DNA of 64,000 nt from Umezawaea sp049997955 (lineage in GTDB: Bacteria > Actinomycetota > Actinomycetes > Mycobacteriales > Pseudonocardiaceae). The notes beneath the pieces are model-generated. The model was given only the letters and a program-made list of their open reading frames with translations, was not told the origin of the DNA and searched no databases. The DNA lies in contig JAEBDY010000018.1 in assembly GCA_049997955.1 (NCBI GenBank), positions 1 through 64,000 on the forward strand, given 5' to 3'. Numbering within the stretch: position 1 is the first letter of the stretch; each line of letters opens with the position of its first letter. Positions 18,501 through 26,923 of this stretch are shown in pieces. The position numbers and the translations under genes were made by a program.

Positions 18501-21500
18501 GGTCAACTCGTGGAGCACGCGCGCGGCATCGGCCTTGGGCCGCATGACGTCGGCCAGTCCTGCTTCGGTCAGGGACTCGACGGTCGCGTCGGCGAGCACA
18601 CCGGCGGTGTGCACCACGGCCGTCGGCGGGTGCTGGGTGAGGAGCCGGGCCATCGCCGCCCGGTCGGCGACGTCCGCGGCGGCGATGGTGACCCGCGCGC
18701 CCAGGGTGGTCAGGTCGGCGGCGAGGTCGTCCGCACCCGGCGCGTCCGGGCCGCGACGGCTGACGAGCAGGAGTCGCCGCACGCCGTGGTCGGTCACCAG
18801 GTGTCGGGCCACGAGCGCTCCGAGGCCGCCGGTGCCGCCGGTGATCAGCACGGTGCCCTCCGGGTCGAAGCGCGGGGGCGTCCCGGACGAGCGGCTCCGG
18901 ACGAGCCGGGGGACGCGGAGTTCCCCGGCCCGGACCGCCACCAGGGGCTCCCCCGTGGCCACGGCGGCGGGCAGCGGTTCGGTCGAGTCGTCGAGGTCGA
19001 CGAGCAGCACCCGGTCGGGGTGCTCGGACTGGACCGAGCGGACGAGGCCCCAGACCCCGGCGGTGTCCAGGTCGACCTCGTCGGTGGGGAGCACCGCGAC
19101 GGCGCGCCGGGTGACCAGGAGCAGCCGGGAGTCGGCGTTGTCCCCCGCCAGCCAGTCCTGCACCACGCGCAGGACGCCGGGGAGCGTCTCGACGTGGACT
19201 ACAACGGTGTTGTCCAGGGAGGACTCGGAGACCGGGGCGGGGACGACCGGCCAGTCCACCGTGAACAACCCGTCCGCCGGGCCGGTTTTCGGAGCCGGGC
19301 GCAGCGCCAGGGAGGTGACCGCGGCGACGAGGGCGCCGTCGGGTTCGGCCAGCACCAGCGTGGTGGAGCCGTCGTCGTTCGGCGTGCTGCGGACCCGGAG
19401 CCTCGTGGCGCTGCTGGGGTTCAGCGTGACACCGCGCCAGCTGAACGGCAGGAGGAGCTGTCCGCCGTCGAGGACCAGGGCGTGCAGCGCGGCGTCCAGC
19501 AGGGCCGGGTGGACGCGGAACTTCCCGGTGTCGCCGCTCAGCGCGATCTCGGCGTAGGTCGACGTTCCCGACCGCCAGAGGGCTTCCACGCCCCGGAAAG
19601 CGGGTCCGTAGTGGTAGCCGAGGTCCGCCAATCGCTCGTAGGCGTCGTCGATCGGCACGGCCGTCGCGTCGTCCGGCCAGGCGAGGTCCGCGGTCGGCTC
19701 GGCGCCGGGCGCGAGGACACCGGTGGCGTGGCGGGTCCACGCACCCGCCTCGGCGCGGGCGTGGACCGTGAAGGCGCGGTGGCCCTCGGCGTCCGGGGCG
19801 GCCACGTGGAGCCGGAGTGCGGTGTCCCCCAGCGGTTCGAGCGGCGCTTCCAGGGTCAGCTCGTCCACGTGGGGAACGCCGAGCCGGTCACCGGCGGTCA
19901 CGACCAGTTCGAGGAAGGCCGTCGCGGGCAGGAGGACGCGGCCTGCGATGGCGTGGTCGGCCAGCCATCCGTGGGCGGACGGGCTGACGCGTCCGGTGAA
20001 CACGGTGCCCGTCCGGTCGACCCCCTCCAGCTCACCGACGAGGAAGGGGTGCTCGGTCGGCAGGAGTCCCAGGGCGCGCGCGTCGGTGCGCTCGACCGGC
20101 GTCGACCAGAATCGCTCCCGCTGGAAGGCGTACGTGGGGAGCGGCACCGGGGTGGCGTGGGGGAAGAACGAGTCCGCGCGCAGCGGCGCGCCGTTCACGT
20201 GCGCCCTGGCCAGACCCGCGCAGAAGGTCTCGACCTCGTCGTGGCCCGACCGCAGCAGCGGGACCACCGTCGCGGTGTCCGCCAGGGTGTTCGCGGCCAG
20301 GGGTGTCAGGACGGCGTCGGGGCCCACCTCGACGAACACCGTGGCGCCCAGCGCGGCGAGGCGGCGCACCGCGTCGGCGAACAGGACGGTGTCGCGGACC
20401 TGCCGCGTCCAGTAGTCCGGTGAGGTGAGCTGTTCGGTGGTGGCCCGCTCGCCGGTGGCGGTCGAGACGACCGGGATGCGGGGCGCGCGGAAGTCGAGTC
20501 CGGCGGCGACCGCCCGGAAGTCCTCCAGGACACCGTCCATGTGCGAGGAGTGGAAGGCGTGGCTCACGGTGAGGCGGCGCACGCGGCGGCCTTCCGCGCG
20601 CCACCGCGCGGCGACGCGTTCGGCCTCGTCCTCGTCGCCCGAGACGACCACCGCGAGGGGGCCGTTGACGGCGGCGATCGACACCCCGTCGGTCAGCGAG
20701 TCCCGCACCTCGTCGGGGTCGGCCTCGATCGCGATCATCGCGCCACCCGCGGGCGCGGCCTGCATCAACCGGCCACGGGCCGCGACGAGCCGCGCGGCGT
20801 CCGGCAGTGCGAGCACACCTGCCGCGTGGGCCGCTCCGATCTCGCCGATCGAGTGCCCGGCCAGCAGGTCGGGAACGGTGCCGTGGTGGTCGAGGAGCCG
20901 GAAAAGGGCTGTCTCCAAGGCGAACAGGGCGGGCTGGGTGTAGGAGGTGAGGTGCAGCAGACGGCCGTGCGCGCTGCCCTCATCGGCGAACATGACGTCG
21001 CGCAGCGGTTCGTCGAGCAGGCCGTCGAAGGCGGCGCAGACCTCGTCGAGAGCCGCGGCGAAGACCGGGTGGGCGGCGTGCAGCTCACGTCCCATGCCCG
21101 CGCGCTGGGCGCCCTGGCCGGTGAACAGGAAGGCCGTGCGTCCGGCGGCGGTCGCCGAGCCGCGGTGCAGGTTCGGCACGTCGGCGCCGGTCGCGAGCGC
21201 GTCGAGTCCGGTGCGGAGGTCTCCGAGGACCACGGCGCGGTGCTCGAAGACCGAGCGCGTGGTGGCCAGGGCGAGTCCGACGTCGTCGGGATCGGCCCCG
21301 GTCGTGTCGAGGTGGGCGCGCAGCCGGGTGGCCTGGGCCCGCAACGCGGTCTCGTCGCGGGCGCTCAGCACCCACGGGGCCGGTACGCCGGGGGCGTTCT
21401 CCGTCGAGGGCTCGGGCGGGTCGGCGTCCGGGGCCTGTTCGAGGATGAGGTGCGCGTTGGTGCCGCTGATCCCGAACGAGGAGACCCCCGCCCGCCGCGG

Positions 21501-24500
21501 CCGTCCCAGTTCCGGCCAGTCGCGCTGCTCCGACAGCAGGACCAGTCCGTTGTCGGTCCAGTCCACGTGCGGGGTGGGCGGGTCGGCGTGCAACGACCGG
21601 GGCAGCACGCCCGACCGCACGGCGCCGATCATCTTGATCACGCCGCCGATCCCGGCGGCGGCCTGGGCGTGGCCGATGTTCGACTTCAGCGATCCGAGGA
21701 ACAGCCGGCGGTCACCGGTCCGGCCCTTCCCGTAGACCGCGGCCAGCGCGTCGGCCTCGATCGGGTCCCCGAGCACGGTCCCGGTGCCGTGCGCCTCCAC
21801 GGCGTCCACATCGGACGGCTCCAGTCCCGCGTCCGCCAGCGCGGACCGGATCACCGCCTCCTGCGACGGACCGTGCGGTGCGGTGAGGCCGTTGGACGCG
21901 CCGTCCTGGTTCACCGCGCTCCCCCGCACCACGGCCAGGACGTGGTGGCCCGCCCGTCGGGCGTCCGACAGCCGTTCGACCAGGACCAGCCCGACTCCCT
22001 CGGACCACCCGGTGCCGTCCGCCCCGGCCCCGAACGACCGGCACCGCCCGTCCACCGCCAGTCCCCGCTGTCGCGAGAACTCGACGAACATGCCGGGCGT
22101 GGACATCACCGTGGCGCCACCGGCGAGCGCGAGGTCGCACTCGCCGGAACGCAGCGAGCGGACGGCCAGGTGCAGCGCCACCAGCGACGACGAGCACGCC
22201 GTGTCGACCGTGATCGCCGGTCCGGTCAGTCCGAGCTGGTAGGCGATGCGCCCGGACGCGACGCTGGTGGTGGTGCCGGTCAGGACGTGCCCGTGGGTGC
22301 TTTCGGGCGCCTCGGTCATCCTCGGCCCGTACTCCAGGGCCGTGGCGCCGACGAAGACGCCGGAGTTGCCGCCCTTCAGCGACTTCGGGTCGATGCCCGC
22401 CCGCTCGACGGCCTCCCACGCGGTCTCCAGGAGCAGCCGCTGCTGCGGGTCCATCGCCTCGGCCTCGCGCGGCGAGATGCCGAAGAACGCCGCGTCGAAC
22501 TCACCGGCGTCGTGCAGGAAACCGCCGTGCCGCACGGTGCTGCGGCCCGGCAGGCCGGGCTCGGGGTCGTGCAGGTCGACGTCCCAGCCCCGGTTCGTCG
22601 GGAACTCCCCCACGGCGTCCACGCCGTCGGCCACCAGCTTCCACAGCTCCTCCGGCGACGACACCCCTCCGGGGAAGCGGCACGCCACGCCGACGATCGC
22701 GATCGGCTCGTCGTCCCGAACCCGCCTGCGGGCGGCGGCGTCACCAGGGGCGTGACCCTCCACTTCGGACTTGAGGAACGCGGTCAGCGCGGCGGGCGTC
22801 GGGTGCGAGTACAGGAGCCCGCTCGGCAGGGACAAGCCGGTGGCGTGCGCCAGGGCGGTGCGCAGTTCGGTGCCCATCAACGAGGTGAAACCCAGGTCGG
22901 TGAACGGGGTGTGCGCGGACGCCCGCTCCCCCGGCTCGCTGCCGAGCACCGCGGCGATGTGCGCGTGCGCCAGTTCTTCGACGTCGGTGGTGGTGTCGAC
23001 GGGAGGGCGCGGTTCGACGGCGGCCACCCGTGGCGGGGCGGACCGCGAGCCGATGTCGAACCAGTGGTGCTTGCGCTGGAAGGCGTAGGTGGGCAGGTCG
23101 ACGCGCGCCGCGGCCGGGTCGTCCCCGAGCACCGCGCTCCACTCGACCGCGTGGCCCCGGACGTGGGCCCGCGCCACGGCGGCGAGGGCCGCGTCGACGT
23201 CGGGGCGGTCCGCGCGCAGCAGCGGGACGGCCACGACCGCGTCGGGATCGGGCGTGCAGGCGGCCGCAGCGGCCGCGAGGACCCCATCCGGACCCAGTTC
23301 CAGCAGGGTGGTGACGCCCTCGGCCGCGAGGGTGCGGACCGCGTCCAGGAAGCGCACCGGCCGCCGGACCTGCTCGACCCAGTAGTCGGGCGAGGTGAGC
23401 TCCTCGGCGGTGGCGACCTCGCCGGTCACCGTGGACACGACCGGGATGGTCGGTGGCGCGAAGGCGAGCGGGGAGAGCGCCGTCCGGAACTCGTCGAGCA
23501 CGGCGTCCACGTGCGGCGAGTGGAAGGCGTGGCTCACGTCGAGCCGCTTCGTCTTGTGCCCGCGCCCGGCGAGGACCGCGGCGACGCGCTCGGCGGCCTC
23601 GGTGTCACCGGAGACCACCACGGCGTCGGGGCCGTTGACGGCGGCCACGGCCAGCCGTCCCGCCTCGGCGTCCAGCAGGTCGCGCACCTCGTCCTCGGTG
23701 GCCCGCACCGCCACCATGGCCCCGCCCTCCGGCAGGGCCTGCATGAGCCGGGCGCGGACCGCCACGAGACGGGCCGCGTCGGGCAGCGGGAGCACACCGG
23801 CGACGTGAGCGGCGCTGATCTCGCCGATCGAGTGCCCGGCGACGAAGTCCGGGCGCAGGCCCCACGATTCGAGCAGCCGGAACAGCGCCACCTCGACCGC
23901 GAACAGGGCGGGCTGGGTGTAGCCGGTGCGGTCGAGGTCCGCGCCGCCCTCGGCGACCACGTCCGCGAGCGGTCGGTCCAGGAACGGGTCGAGTTCCGCG
24001 GCGACCTCGTCGAAGGCCTCGGCGTAGACGGGGAAGGCGTCGTGCAGCCCGCGGCCCATGCCGACGCGCTGCGAACCCTGCCCGGTGAACAGGAGACCGA
24101 GACGCCCCGGTGCGACCGCACCCGAGACGACCGCGGCCGACGGCGTGCCCGTGGTCAGCGCGTCGAGACCGGCCAGCAGGCCGTCGCGGTCCGCGGCGGT
24201 GACGACCGCGCGGTGGTCGAACGCCTCCCGGTGGGCCACCAGGGCGGTGGCGATGGAGACGTCCGAGTGTTCCGGGTGGTCCAGGACGAACTCCCGCAGC
24301 CGGGCGGCCTGGGCCCGCAGCGCCGCCTCGGTGTGGCCGGACACCGGCCACGACAGCGCCGCGCGGTCACGAGGCGGGACCGGCGCGGCCGTCCTCGTCG
24401 ACGGGGGCTCCGCCACCACGACGTGGCAGTTGGTGCCGCCCATCCCGAAGGAGCTGACCCCGGCCACCAGCGGGCGGTCCTCGCGCGGCCAGGACGTCGC

Positions 24501-25688
24501 CTTCCGCTGGACCTCCAGGCCCAGCCAGACGAGGGAGATCCGCGGGGCCGGAGCCTCGAAGTTGAGGCTGGCCGGGAGCCTGCGGTGGCGGATGCTCAGC
24601 AGCACCTTGATCAGCCCGGCGATGCCCGCGGCGCTCTCCAGGTGCCCGATGTTGGTCTTGACCGAGCCGATCCGCAGCCGCTCGGTGGCGGCGCGACCCG
24701 CACCGAGCACCGCGCCGAGCGCGGCGGCCTCGATCGGGTCGCCGACCGGGGTGCCGGTCCCGTGCAGTTCGACGTACTGCACCGCGTCGACGGCGATGCC
24801 CGACTTCTCGTAGGCCTCCCGCAGCATCGCTTCCTGGGCGGGGGCGCTCGGCACGGTGAGCCCGTCGGTGGCGCCGTCGTTGTTGAGCGCGCTGCCGAGG
24901 ATCACGCCGTGGACGCGGTCGCCGTCGGCCAGCGCCCGGCTCAACGGCTTGAGGACCACGACCCCGCCGCCTTCGCCGGGCACGAAGCCGTTGGCCCGGC
25001 CGTCGAACGCGTACGTCGTGCCGTCCGGCGACAGCGCGCCGAAGCGCAGCTCGGCCAGCACGTTGCCCGGCAGCAGGTTCAGGTTCACGCCCGCGGCGAC
25101 GGCGAGGGTCGACTCGCCCCCGCGCAGGCTGGCGCAGGCCAGGTGGACCGCGGTGAGCGAGGAGGACTGCGCCGTGTCGACGGACAGGCTCGGCCCGTGC
25201 AGGCCCAGGTGGTACGAGACCCGGTTGGCGATGATCGCGCGGTTCACCCCGGTCATCGTGTGCTGGGTGATCGCCTGGTCGCCCTGCTGGTGGACCAGGG
25301 CCGCGTAGTCGTCGCGCAGCGCGCCGACGAAGACGGAGGTGCGGGTGGACCGCAGCGCGGACGGGACGATGCCCGCGTCCTCGATCGCCTCCCAGACCAG
25401 TTCGAGCACGAGCCGCTGCTGGGGGTCCATCGCCGCGGCCTCGCGGGGCGAGACGTGGAAGAACGGCGCGTCGAAGTCGCCAACGGAGTCCAGGAAGCCG
25501 CCGCGCCGGGGACCGGGAACGCCTTCCCACCGGCCTTCGGGGGCGTCCACGACGGCGTCGTGCCCCTCGTCCAGCAACCGCCAGTAGGCGTCGGGGCCGT
25601 CCGCGTGGGGGAAGCGGCACGCGTAGCCGATGACGGCGACGGCCTCCAGCTCGGGCTCCGGGACGCGGTGGGTGTTCTCGGCGGACAC
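12540..25688 (-). CDS. Type I modular PKS: KSQ-AT-ACP loading module plus two KS-AT-DH-KR-ACP modules
   Basis: 4382 residues. The loading KS carries DTAQSSSL, Gln in place of the catalytic Cys (near residue 175), the mark of a KSQ that decarboxylates malonyl-ACP to an acetyl starter; its AT (HAFHS) and ACP (LGFTSL, Ser near 934) follow. Module 1: KS (Cys near 1163), malonyl AT, DH (HAIAGRVLLP), KR (GGTGGLG, GVLAD) and ACP (LGFDSM, near 2575). Module 2: KS, malonyl AT, DH (HVVAGVPLVP), KR (GATGALG, VDD, YAAAN), ACP (LGLDSL, near 4261). A C-terminal docking tail ends in DEELFALINDFS. No ER, MT or TE. Predicted product at the end is a 2,4-hexadienoyl chain, passed to the next PKS. GTG 25688 was chosen because GAGGAGT precedes it; an in-frame GTG at 25700 is also possible. 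Confidence 0.95.
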   Translation of the reverse strand: MSAENTHRVPEPELEAVAVIGYACRFPHADGPDAYWRLLDEGHDAVVDAPEGRWEGVPGPRRGGFLDSVGDFDAPFFHVSPREAAAMDPQQRLVLELVWEAIEDAGIVPSALRSTRTSVFVGALRDDYAALVHQQGDQAITQHTMTGVNRAIIANRVSYHLGLHGPSLSVDTAQSSSLTAVHLACASLRGGESTLAVAAGVNLNLLPGNVLAELRFGALSPDGTTYAFDGRANGFVPGEGGGVVVLKPLSRALADGDRVHGVILGSALNNDGATDGLTVPSAPAQEAMLREAYEKSGIAVDAVQYVELHGTGTPVGDPIEAAALGAVLGAGRAATERLRIGSVKTNIGHLESAAGIAGLIKVLLSIRHRRLPASLNFEAPAPRISLVWLGLEVQRKATSWPREDRPLVAGVSSFGMGGTNCHVVVAEPPSTRTAAPVPPRDRAALSWPVSGHTEAALRAQAARLREFVLDHPEHSDVSIATALVAHREAFDHRAVVTAADRDGLLAGLDALTTGTPSAAVVSGAVAPGRLGLLFTGQGSQRVGMGRGLHDAFPVYAEAFDEVAAELDPFLDRPLADVVAEGGADLDRTGYTQPALFAVEVALFRLLESWGLRPDFVAGHSIGEISAAHVAGVLPLPDAARLVAVRARLMQALPEGGAMVAVRATEDEVRDLLDAEAGRLAVAAVNGPDAVVVSGDTEAAERVAAVLAGRGHKTKRLDVSHAFHSPHVDAVLDEFRTALSPLAFAPPTIPVVSTVTGEVATAEELTSPDYWVEQVRRPVRFLDAVRTLAAEGVTTLLELGPDGVLAAAAAACTPDPDAVVAVPLLRADRPDVDAALAAVARAHVRGHAVEWSAVLGDDPAAARVDLPTYAFQRKHHWFDIGSRSAPPRVAAVEPRPPVDTTTDVEELAHAHIAAVLGSEPGERASAHTPFTDLGFTSLMGTELRTALAHATGLSLPSGLLYSHPTPAALTAFLKSEVEGHAPGDAAARRRVRDDEPIAIVGVACRFPGGVSSPEELWKLVADGVDAVGEFPTNRGWDVDLHDPEPGLPGRSTVRHGGFLHDAGEFDAAFFGISPREAEAMDPQQRLLLETAWEAVERAGIDPKSLKGGNSGVFVGATALEYGPRMTEAPESTHGHVLTGTTTSVASGRIAYQLGLTGPAITVDTACSSSLVALHLAVRSLRSGECDLALAGGATVMSTPGMFVEFSRQRGLAVDGRCRSFGAGADGTGWSEGVGLVLVERLSDARRAGHHVLAVVRGSAVNQDGASNGLTAPHGPSQEAVIRSALADAGLEPSDVDAVEAHGTGTVLGDPIEADALAAVYGKGRTGDRRLFLGSLKSNIGHAQAAAGIGGVIKMIGAVRSGVLPRSLHADPPTPHVDWTDNGLVLLSEQRDWPELGRPRRAGVSSFGISGTNAHLILEQAPDADPPEPSTENAPGVPAPWVLSARDETALRAQATRLRAHLDTTGADPDDVGLALATTRSVFEHRAVVLGDLRTGLDALATGADVPNLHRGSATAAGRTAFLFTGQGAQRAGMGRELHAAHPVFAAALDEVCAAFDGLLDEPLRDVMFADEGSAHGRLLHLTSYTQPALFALETALFRLLDHHGTVPDLLAGHSIGEIGAAHAAGVLALPDAARLVAARGRLMQAAPAGGAMIAIEADPDEVRDSLTDGVSIAAVNGPLAVVVSGDEDEAERVAARWRAEGRRVRRLTVSHAFHSSHMDGVLEDFRAVAAGLDFRAPRIPVVSTATGERATTEQLTSPDYWTRQVRDTVLFADAVRRLAALGATVFVEVGPDAVLTPLAANTLADTATVVPLLRSGHDEVETFCAGLARAHVNGAPLRADSFFPHATPVPLPTYAFQRERFWSTPVERTDARALGLLPTEHPFLVGELEGVDRTGTVFTGRVSPSAHGWLADHAIAGRVLLPATAFLELVVTAGDRLGVPHVDELTLEAPLEPLGDTALRLHVAAPDAEGHRAFTVHARAEAGAWTRHATGVLAPGAEPTADLAWPDDATAVPIDDAYERLADLGYHYGPAFRGVEALWRSGTSTYAEIALSGDTGKFRVHPALLDAALHALVLDGGQLLLPFSWRGVTLNPSSATRLRVRSTPNDDGSTTLVLAEPDGALVAAVTSLALRPAPKTGPADGLFTVDWPVVPAPVSESSLDNTVVVHVETLPGVLRVVQDWLAGDNADSRLLLVTRRAVAVLPTDEVDLDTAGVWGLVRSVQSEHPDRVLLVDLDDSTEPLPAAVATGEPLVAVRAGELRVPRLVRSRSSGTPPRFDPEGTVLITGGTGGLGALVARHLVTDHGVRRLLLVSRRGPDAPGADDLAADLTTLGARVTIAAADVADRAAMARLLTQHPPTAVVHTAGVLADATVESLTEAGLADVMRPKADAARVLHELTAGADLTAFVLFSSVSGITGTAGQANYAAANAVLDALAHHRASRGLAGTSLAWGLWAEGMGTGLTDADLARWERAGVRPLTAARGLALFDAALATGETLVVPAALAPPVRDAPHLYRALVPRPTVRARSTSGWAGRIAALPGAARADAVLDLVRAEAAAVLGHASASGVDARRTFNDLGFDSMAGMDLRNRLGAATGLRFTATAVFDHPTPARLAEHLLSRVVEEKPSPKPPPSSRMRADEPVAIVGMACRFPGGVSSPEELWRLVSEGVDAVGGFPTNRGWDLDRLYDPDPERIGTSYTRDGGFLHDADLFDREFFGLSPREATATDPQQRLLLETAWEAFESAGIDPGTLRGSNTGAFVGAMYDDYASRLADTPEEFEGFLLAGNLSSVLSGRLSYTFGLQGPAMTVDTACSSSLVALHLAVRSLSSGECDLALAGGVTVMSSPHTFIEFSRQRGLSVDGRCRSFGAGADGTGWSEGVGLLLVERLSDARRRGHRVLAVVRGSAVNQDGASNGLTAPHGPSQEAVIRSALADAGLAPSDVDAVEAHGTGTVLGDPIEAEALAAVYGTGRSVERPLFVGSLKSNIGHAQAAAGVGGVIKVVGAMRAGVLPRSLHSDELSPHVDWTASGLEVLSGQREWPRVPRPRRAGVSAFGISGTNAHVVLEQAPDPEPATLPRDGVVPWIVTGKNGEAVRAHAARLVRHVEDHPGLSVADIGYTLATGRALLDHGAAAVGADRESLLRGLTAIAAGDAAPVVTTGAPVKTAFLFTGQGSQRPGMGSGLHATHPAFAVALDEVCRHLDPLLPRPLKEVLFAEADSAEAKLLDDTVFTQAALFAVEVSLHRLFEHYGITPDYVLGHSIGEIAAVCAAGVLDLPDACRLVAERGRLMQAARGGGAMIAIEADEEAVRGTLAPYGDRVGIAAVNGPRAVVISGDADAADEIAAAWRERGARTARLPVSHAFHSAHMDEVLDDFLAVVRTLTFHAPRIPVVSNVTGDLTGEITSPEYWVRHVREAVRFADGVRCLEREGVTDFVELGPDAVLTTLARDCLPESAGELIATLRRGRHEAEAVVRAVALARLRGATPDWRAVFPGARRVDLPTYPFQRERYWLSAPQGAVDASGLGLTTTGHPVLGAVLSTADRDTHVFTGRLSAHTHPWLADHVVAGVPLVPATAVVEMAVRAGEHVGLPRIGELTLSAPLVLTDGALRLQLTVGEVDEAGHRDFTLHARSDDGSWTTRAEGTLTPAADLGEGLTAWPPAATEVSLDDFHDTLAGYSYGPAFRGLRRVWRGEGELFAEIAPPDPLRPEARRYAVHPALLDAALHPLLLDAESPRVPFTWRGVSLSAAGTSVLRVRLRETGESMSSITIADGTGAPVAAVESLLLRPFERGATRSGGLYRVAWTPVSDGIGAREENRVLTGDPAEFLAEIDSGAAVPETVVLLARSTGSDVPAAARAVLGRTLRAVRTWLTDERFARSTLVVATRGAVATGGEGVADLAAAGVWGLVRTAQTEHPGRIVLVDLDTDAVPSGLTALGRPQVAVRDGRALVPVLVAAPAPTAEPIRWDRGTVLVTGATGALGTHLVRHLVTEHGARRLLLVSRRGAEAVGAKELANDLAADVTFAACDAGDRDALAAVLAAVPAEHPVTAVVHVAGVVDDAVLADVTEERLDGVLAAKLDAAWHLHGLTRDLDLSAFVLYSSVAGLLGTAGQAAYAAANSFLDALAEHRAALGLPAKSLAWGLWQEASALSGHLAETDLRRLARTGLRPLATADALDLFDAAVAADDAVLAVTRLDVGGLRDPVPPLLSGLAPRTATPPVDHGTTLARLAAVPDNEVERVLTDLVRGHVAAVLGHGDPAAVGADRPFRELGLDSLTSVELRNLLNRSTGLRLSASLVFDHPTPAALVRHLRELVTAERDPVEEPVTVRLGELTDAVRRAAEDPVAFERITAELRALIDAAEDAAGRRDGPDDPATLDSASDEELFALINDFS

Positions 25689-25734
25689 GTGACTCCTCAC
25701 TGGACTTCCGTAGGTGCGAGCGCGAACCGGCCTG

Positions 25735-26898
25735 CTACCACTCGACCCGCAGGCGGGCCAGGCCGCGGATCGACAGACCTTCCTTCCAGACCACCGAATC
25801 CGGCCCCTCGGCGACGCGGAGGTCGGGGAAGCGCCGCAGCAGGCGTTCCAGGACGATCCGCAGCTGGAGCCTGGCCAGCGGTGCGCCGACGCAGCGGTGC
25901 ACGCCGTGCCCGAACGTCAGGTGCGGGACGTCATGTCCCTGCGGGTGCAGGCTTTCCGGCTGCTGCCAGGTCTTGGTGTCGTGGTTGCCGTGCAGCAGCG
26001 AGACGACTACGGCCTCGCCTGCCTGCACGGTGACGGCCCCGAGCAGGACCGGTTCCAGCGCCACGCGCGGGAAGCTCAGCGGGGTGGACGGCGTCAGGCG
26101 CAGCAGTTCGTCGACTACCGGGTCGAGGATCTCGGGGCGGGCGCGCAGATCCGCGTGGACGACGGGGTCCGACAGCAGTGCGAGGACCGACAGGCCGATC
26201 TGGCCGACGGTGGTCTCGTACCCGGCCATCAGCAGGGACAGTCCGAGCGTCAGCAGTTCGCCCTGGGACAGCGTGCCCGCGTCGTGCGCCGTGATCAGAC
26301 CGGTGAGCAGGTCCTCGTCGGCGCTGTGCCGCTTGCGCTCGATCAGCTCACCCATGTAGTCGACGAGTTCGAGGCGGCGTCGGGACTTCTCCCTCGGCGT
26401 GCTGGCGGAGAGGTCGAACAGCACCTCGACCCAGTCGCGGAAGATGTCGCCGTCCTCGGGCGGGATGCCGAGCATCGAGCACAGCACCGACAGCGGCAGG
26501 GGCGTGGCGAGTTCCTCGATGAGGTCGGCGCCGGGCCCCGACGCGGCCAGCGCGTCCAAGCGCTCGTCGGCGAGGGCTTCGACGGCGGTCGCCAGCGCGG
26601 CGACCCGGCGGGTGCTGAAAGCGCCGCTCACGACGCGGCGCAGCCGGGCGTGGTCCGCGCCGTCCATGCTCATCACGGCGTCCGGCGCGGGCTGGGAGTC
26701 GTTGAACCGCGGCGCGTGCGGCTTCGTCGCCTCCGCCCGGCTGAACCGCTGGTCCGCGAGCACCAGGCGGCCGAGGTCGTAGTCGCGCACCAGCCACATC
26801 CTGTCGCCCATGGGGGTGGTGATCGGTACGACACCGTTCCCCGGCGTCATGAACGCGGGGAGCGGCCCGAGGTGGTCGACGTCCTGTTGCTGTGCCAC
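25735..26898 (-). CDS. Cytochrome P450
   Basis: 387 residues, a normal length for a soluble bacterial class I P450 with no membrane anchor. Seen: I-helix AGYETT (225-230) with the acid-threonine pair for O2 activation, ELLR (264-267) of the ExxR motif, and heme-ligand loop FGHGVHRCVG with Cys336. The ligand loop has His where Gly/Ala is common, but the Cys and flanking Gly residues are kept. It starts at GTG 26898 behind GGAGAGGAG and lies 25 bp after the aminotransferase gene and 46 bp before the KSQ-PKS gene, in the PKS half of the operon. Likely role: hydroxylation of the released polyketide acid or of a carrier-bound amino acid. A 2-hydroxylation would give the substrate of the fused hydroxyacid oxidase. 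No ferredoxin gene is nearby. Confidence 0.93.
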   Translation of the reverse strand: MAQQQDVDHLGPLPAFMTPGNGVVPITTPMGDRMWLVRDYDLGRLVLADQRFSRAEATKPHAPRFNDSQPAPDAVMSMDGADHARLRRVVSGAFSTRRVAALATAVEALADERLDALAASGPGADLIEELATPLPLSVLCSMLGIPPEDGDIFRDWVEVLFDLSASTPREKSRRRLELVDYMGELIERKRHSADEDLLTGLITAHDAGTLSQGELLTLGLSLLMAGYETTVGQIGLSVLALLSDPVVHADLRARPEILDPVVDELLRLTPSTPLSFPRVALEPVLLGAVTVQAGEAVVVSLLHGNHDTKTWQQPESLHPQGHDVPHLTFGHGVHRCVGAPLARLQLRIVLERLLRRFPDLRVAEGPDSVVWKEGLSIRGLARLRVEW

Positions 26899-26923
26899 TC
26901 GCGTGCTCCTCTCCAGTCCTCGA

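Noticed and set aside
12540..25688. Methylmalonyl-specific extender use
   Set aside because: All three ATs here, and that of the following PKS, carry HAFHS; none has YASH.
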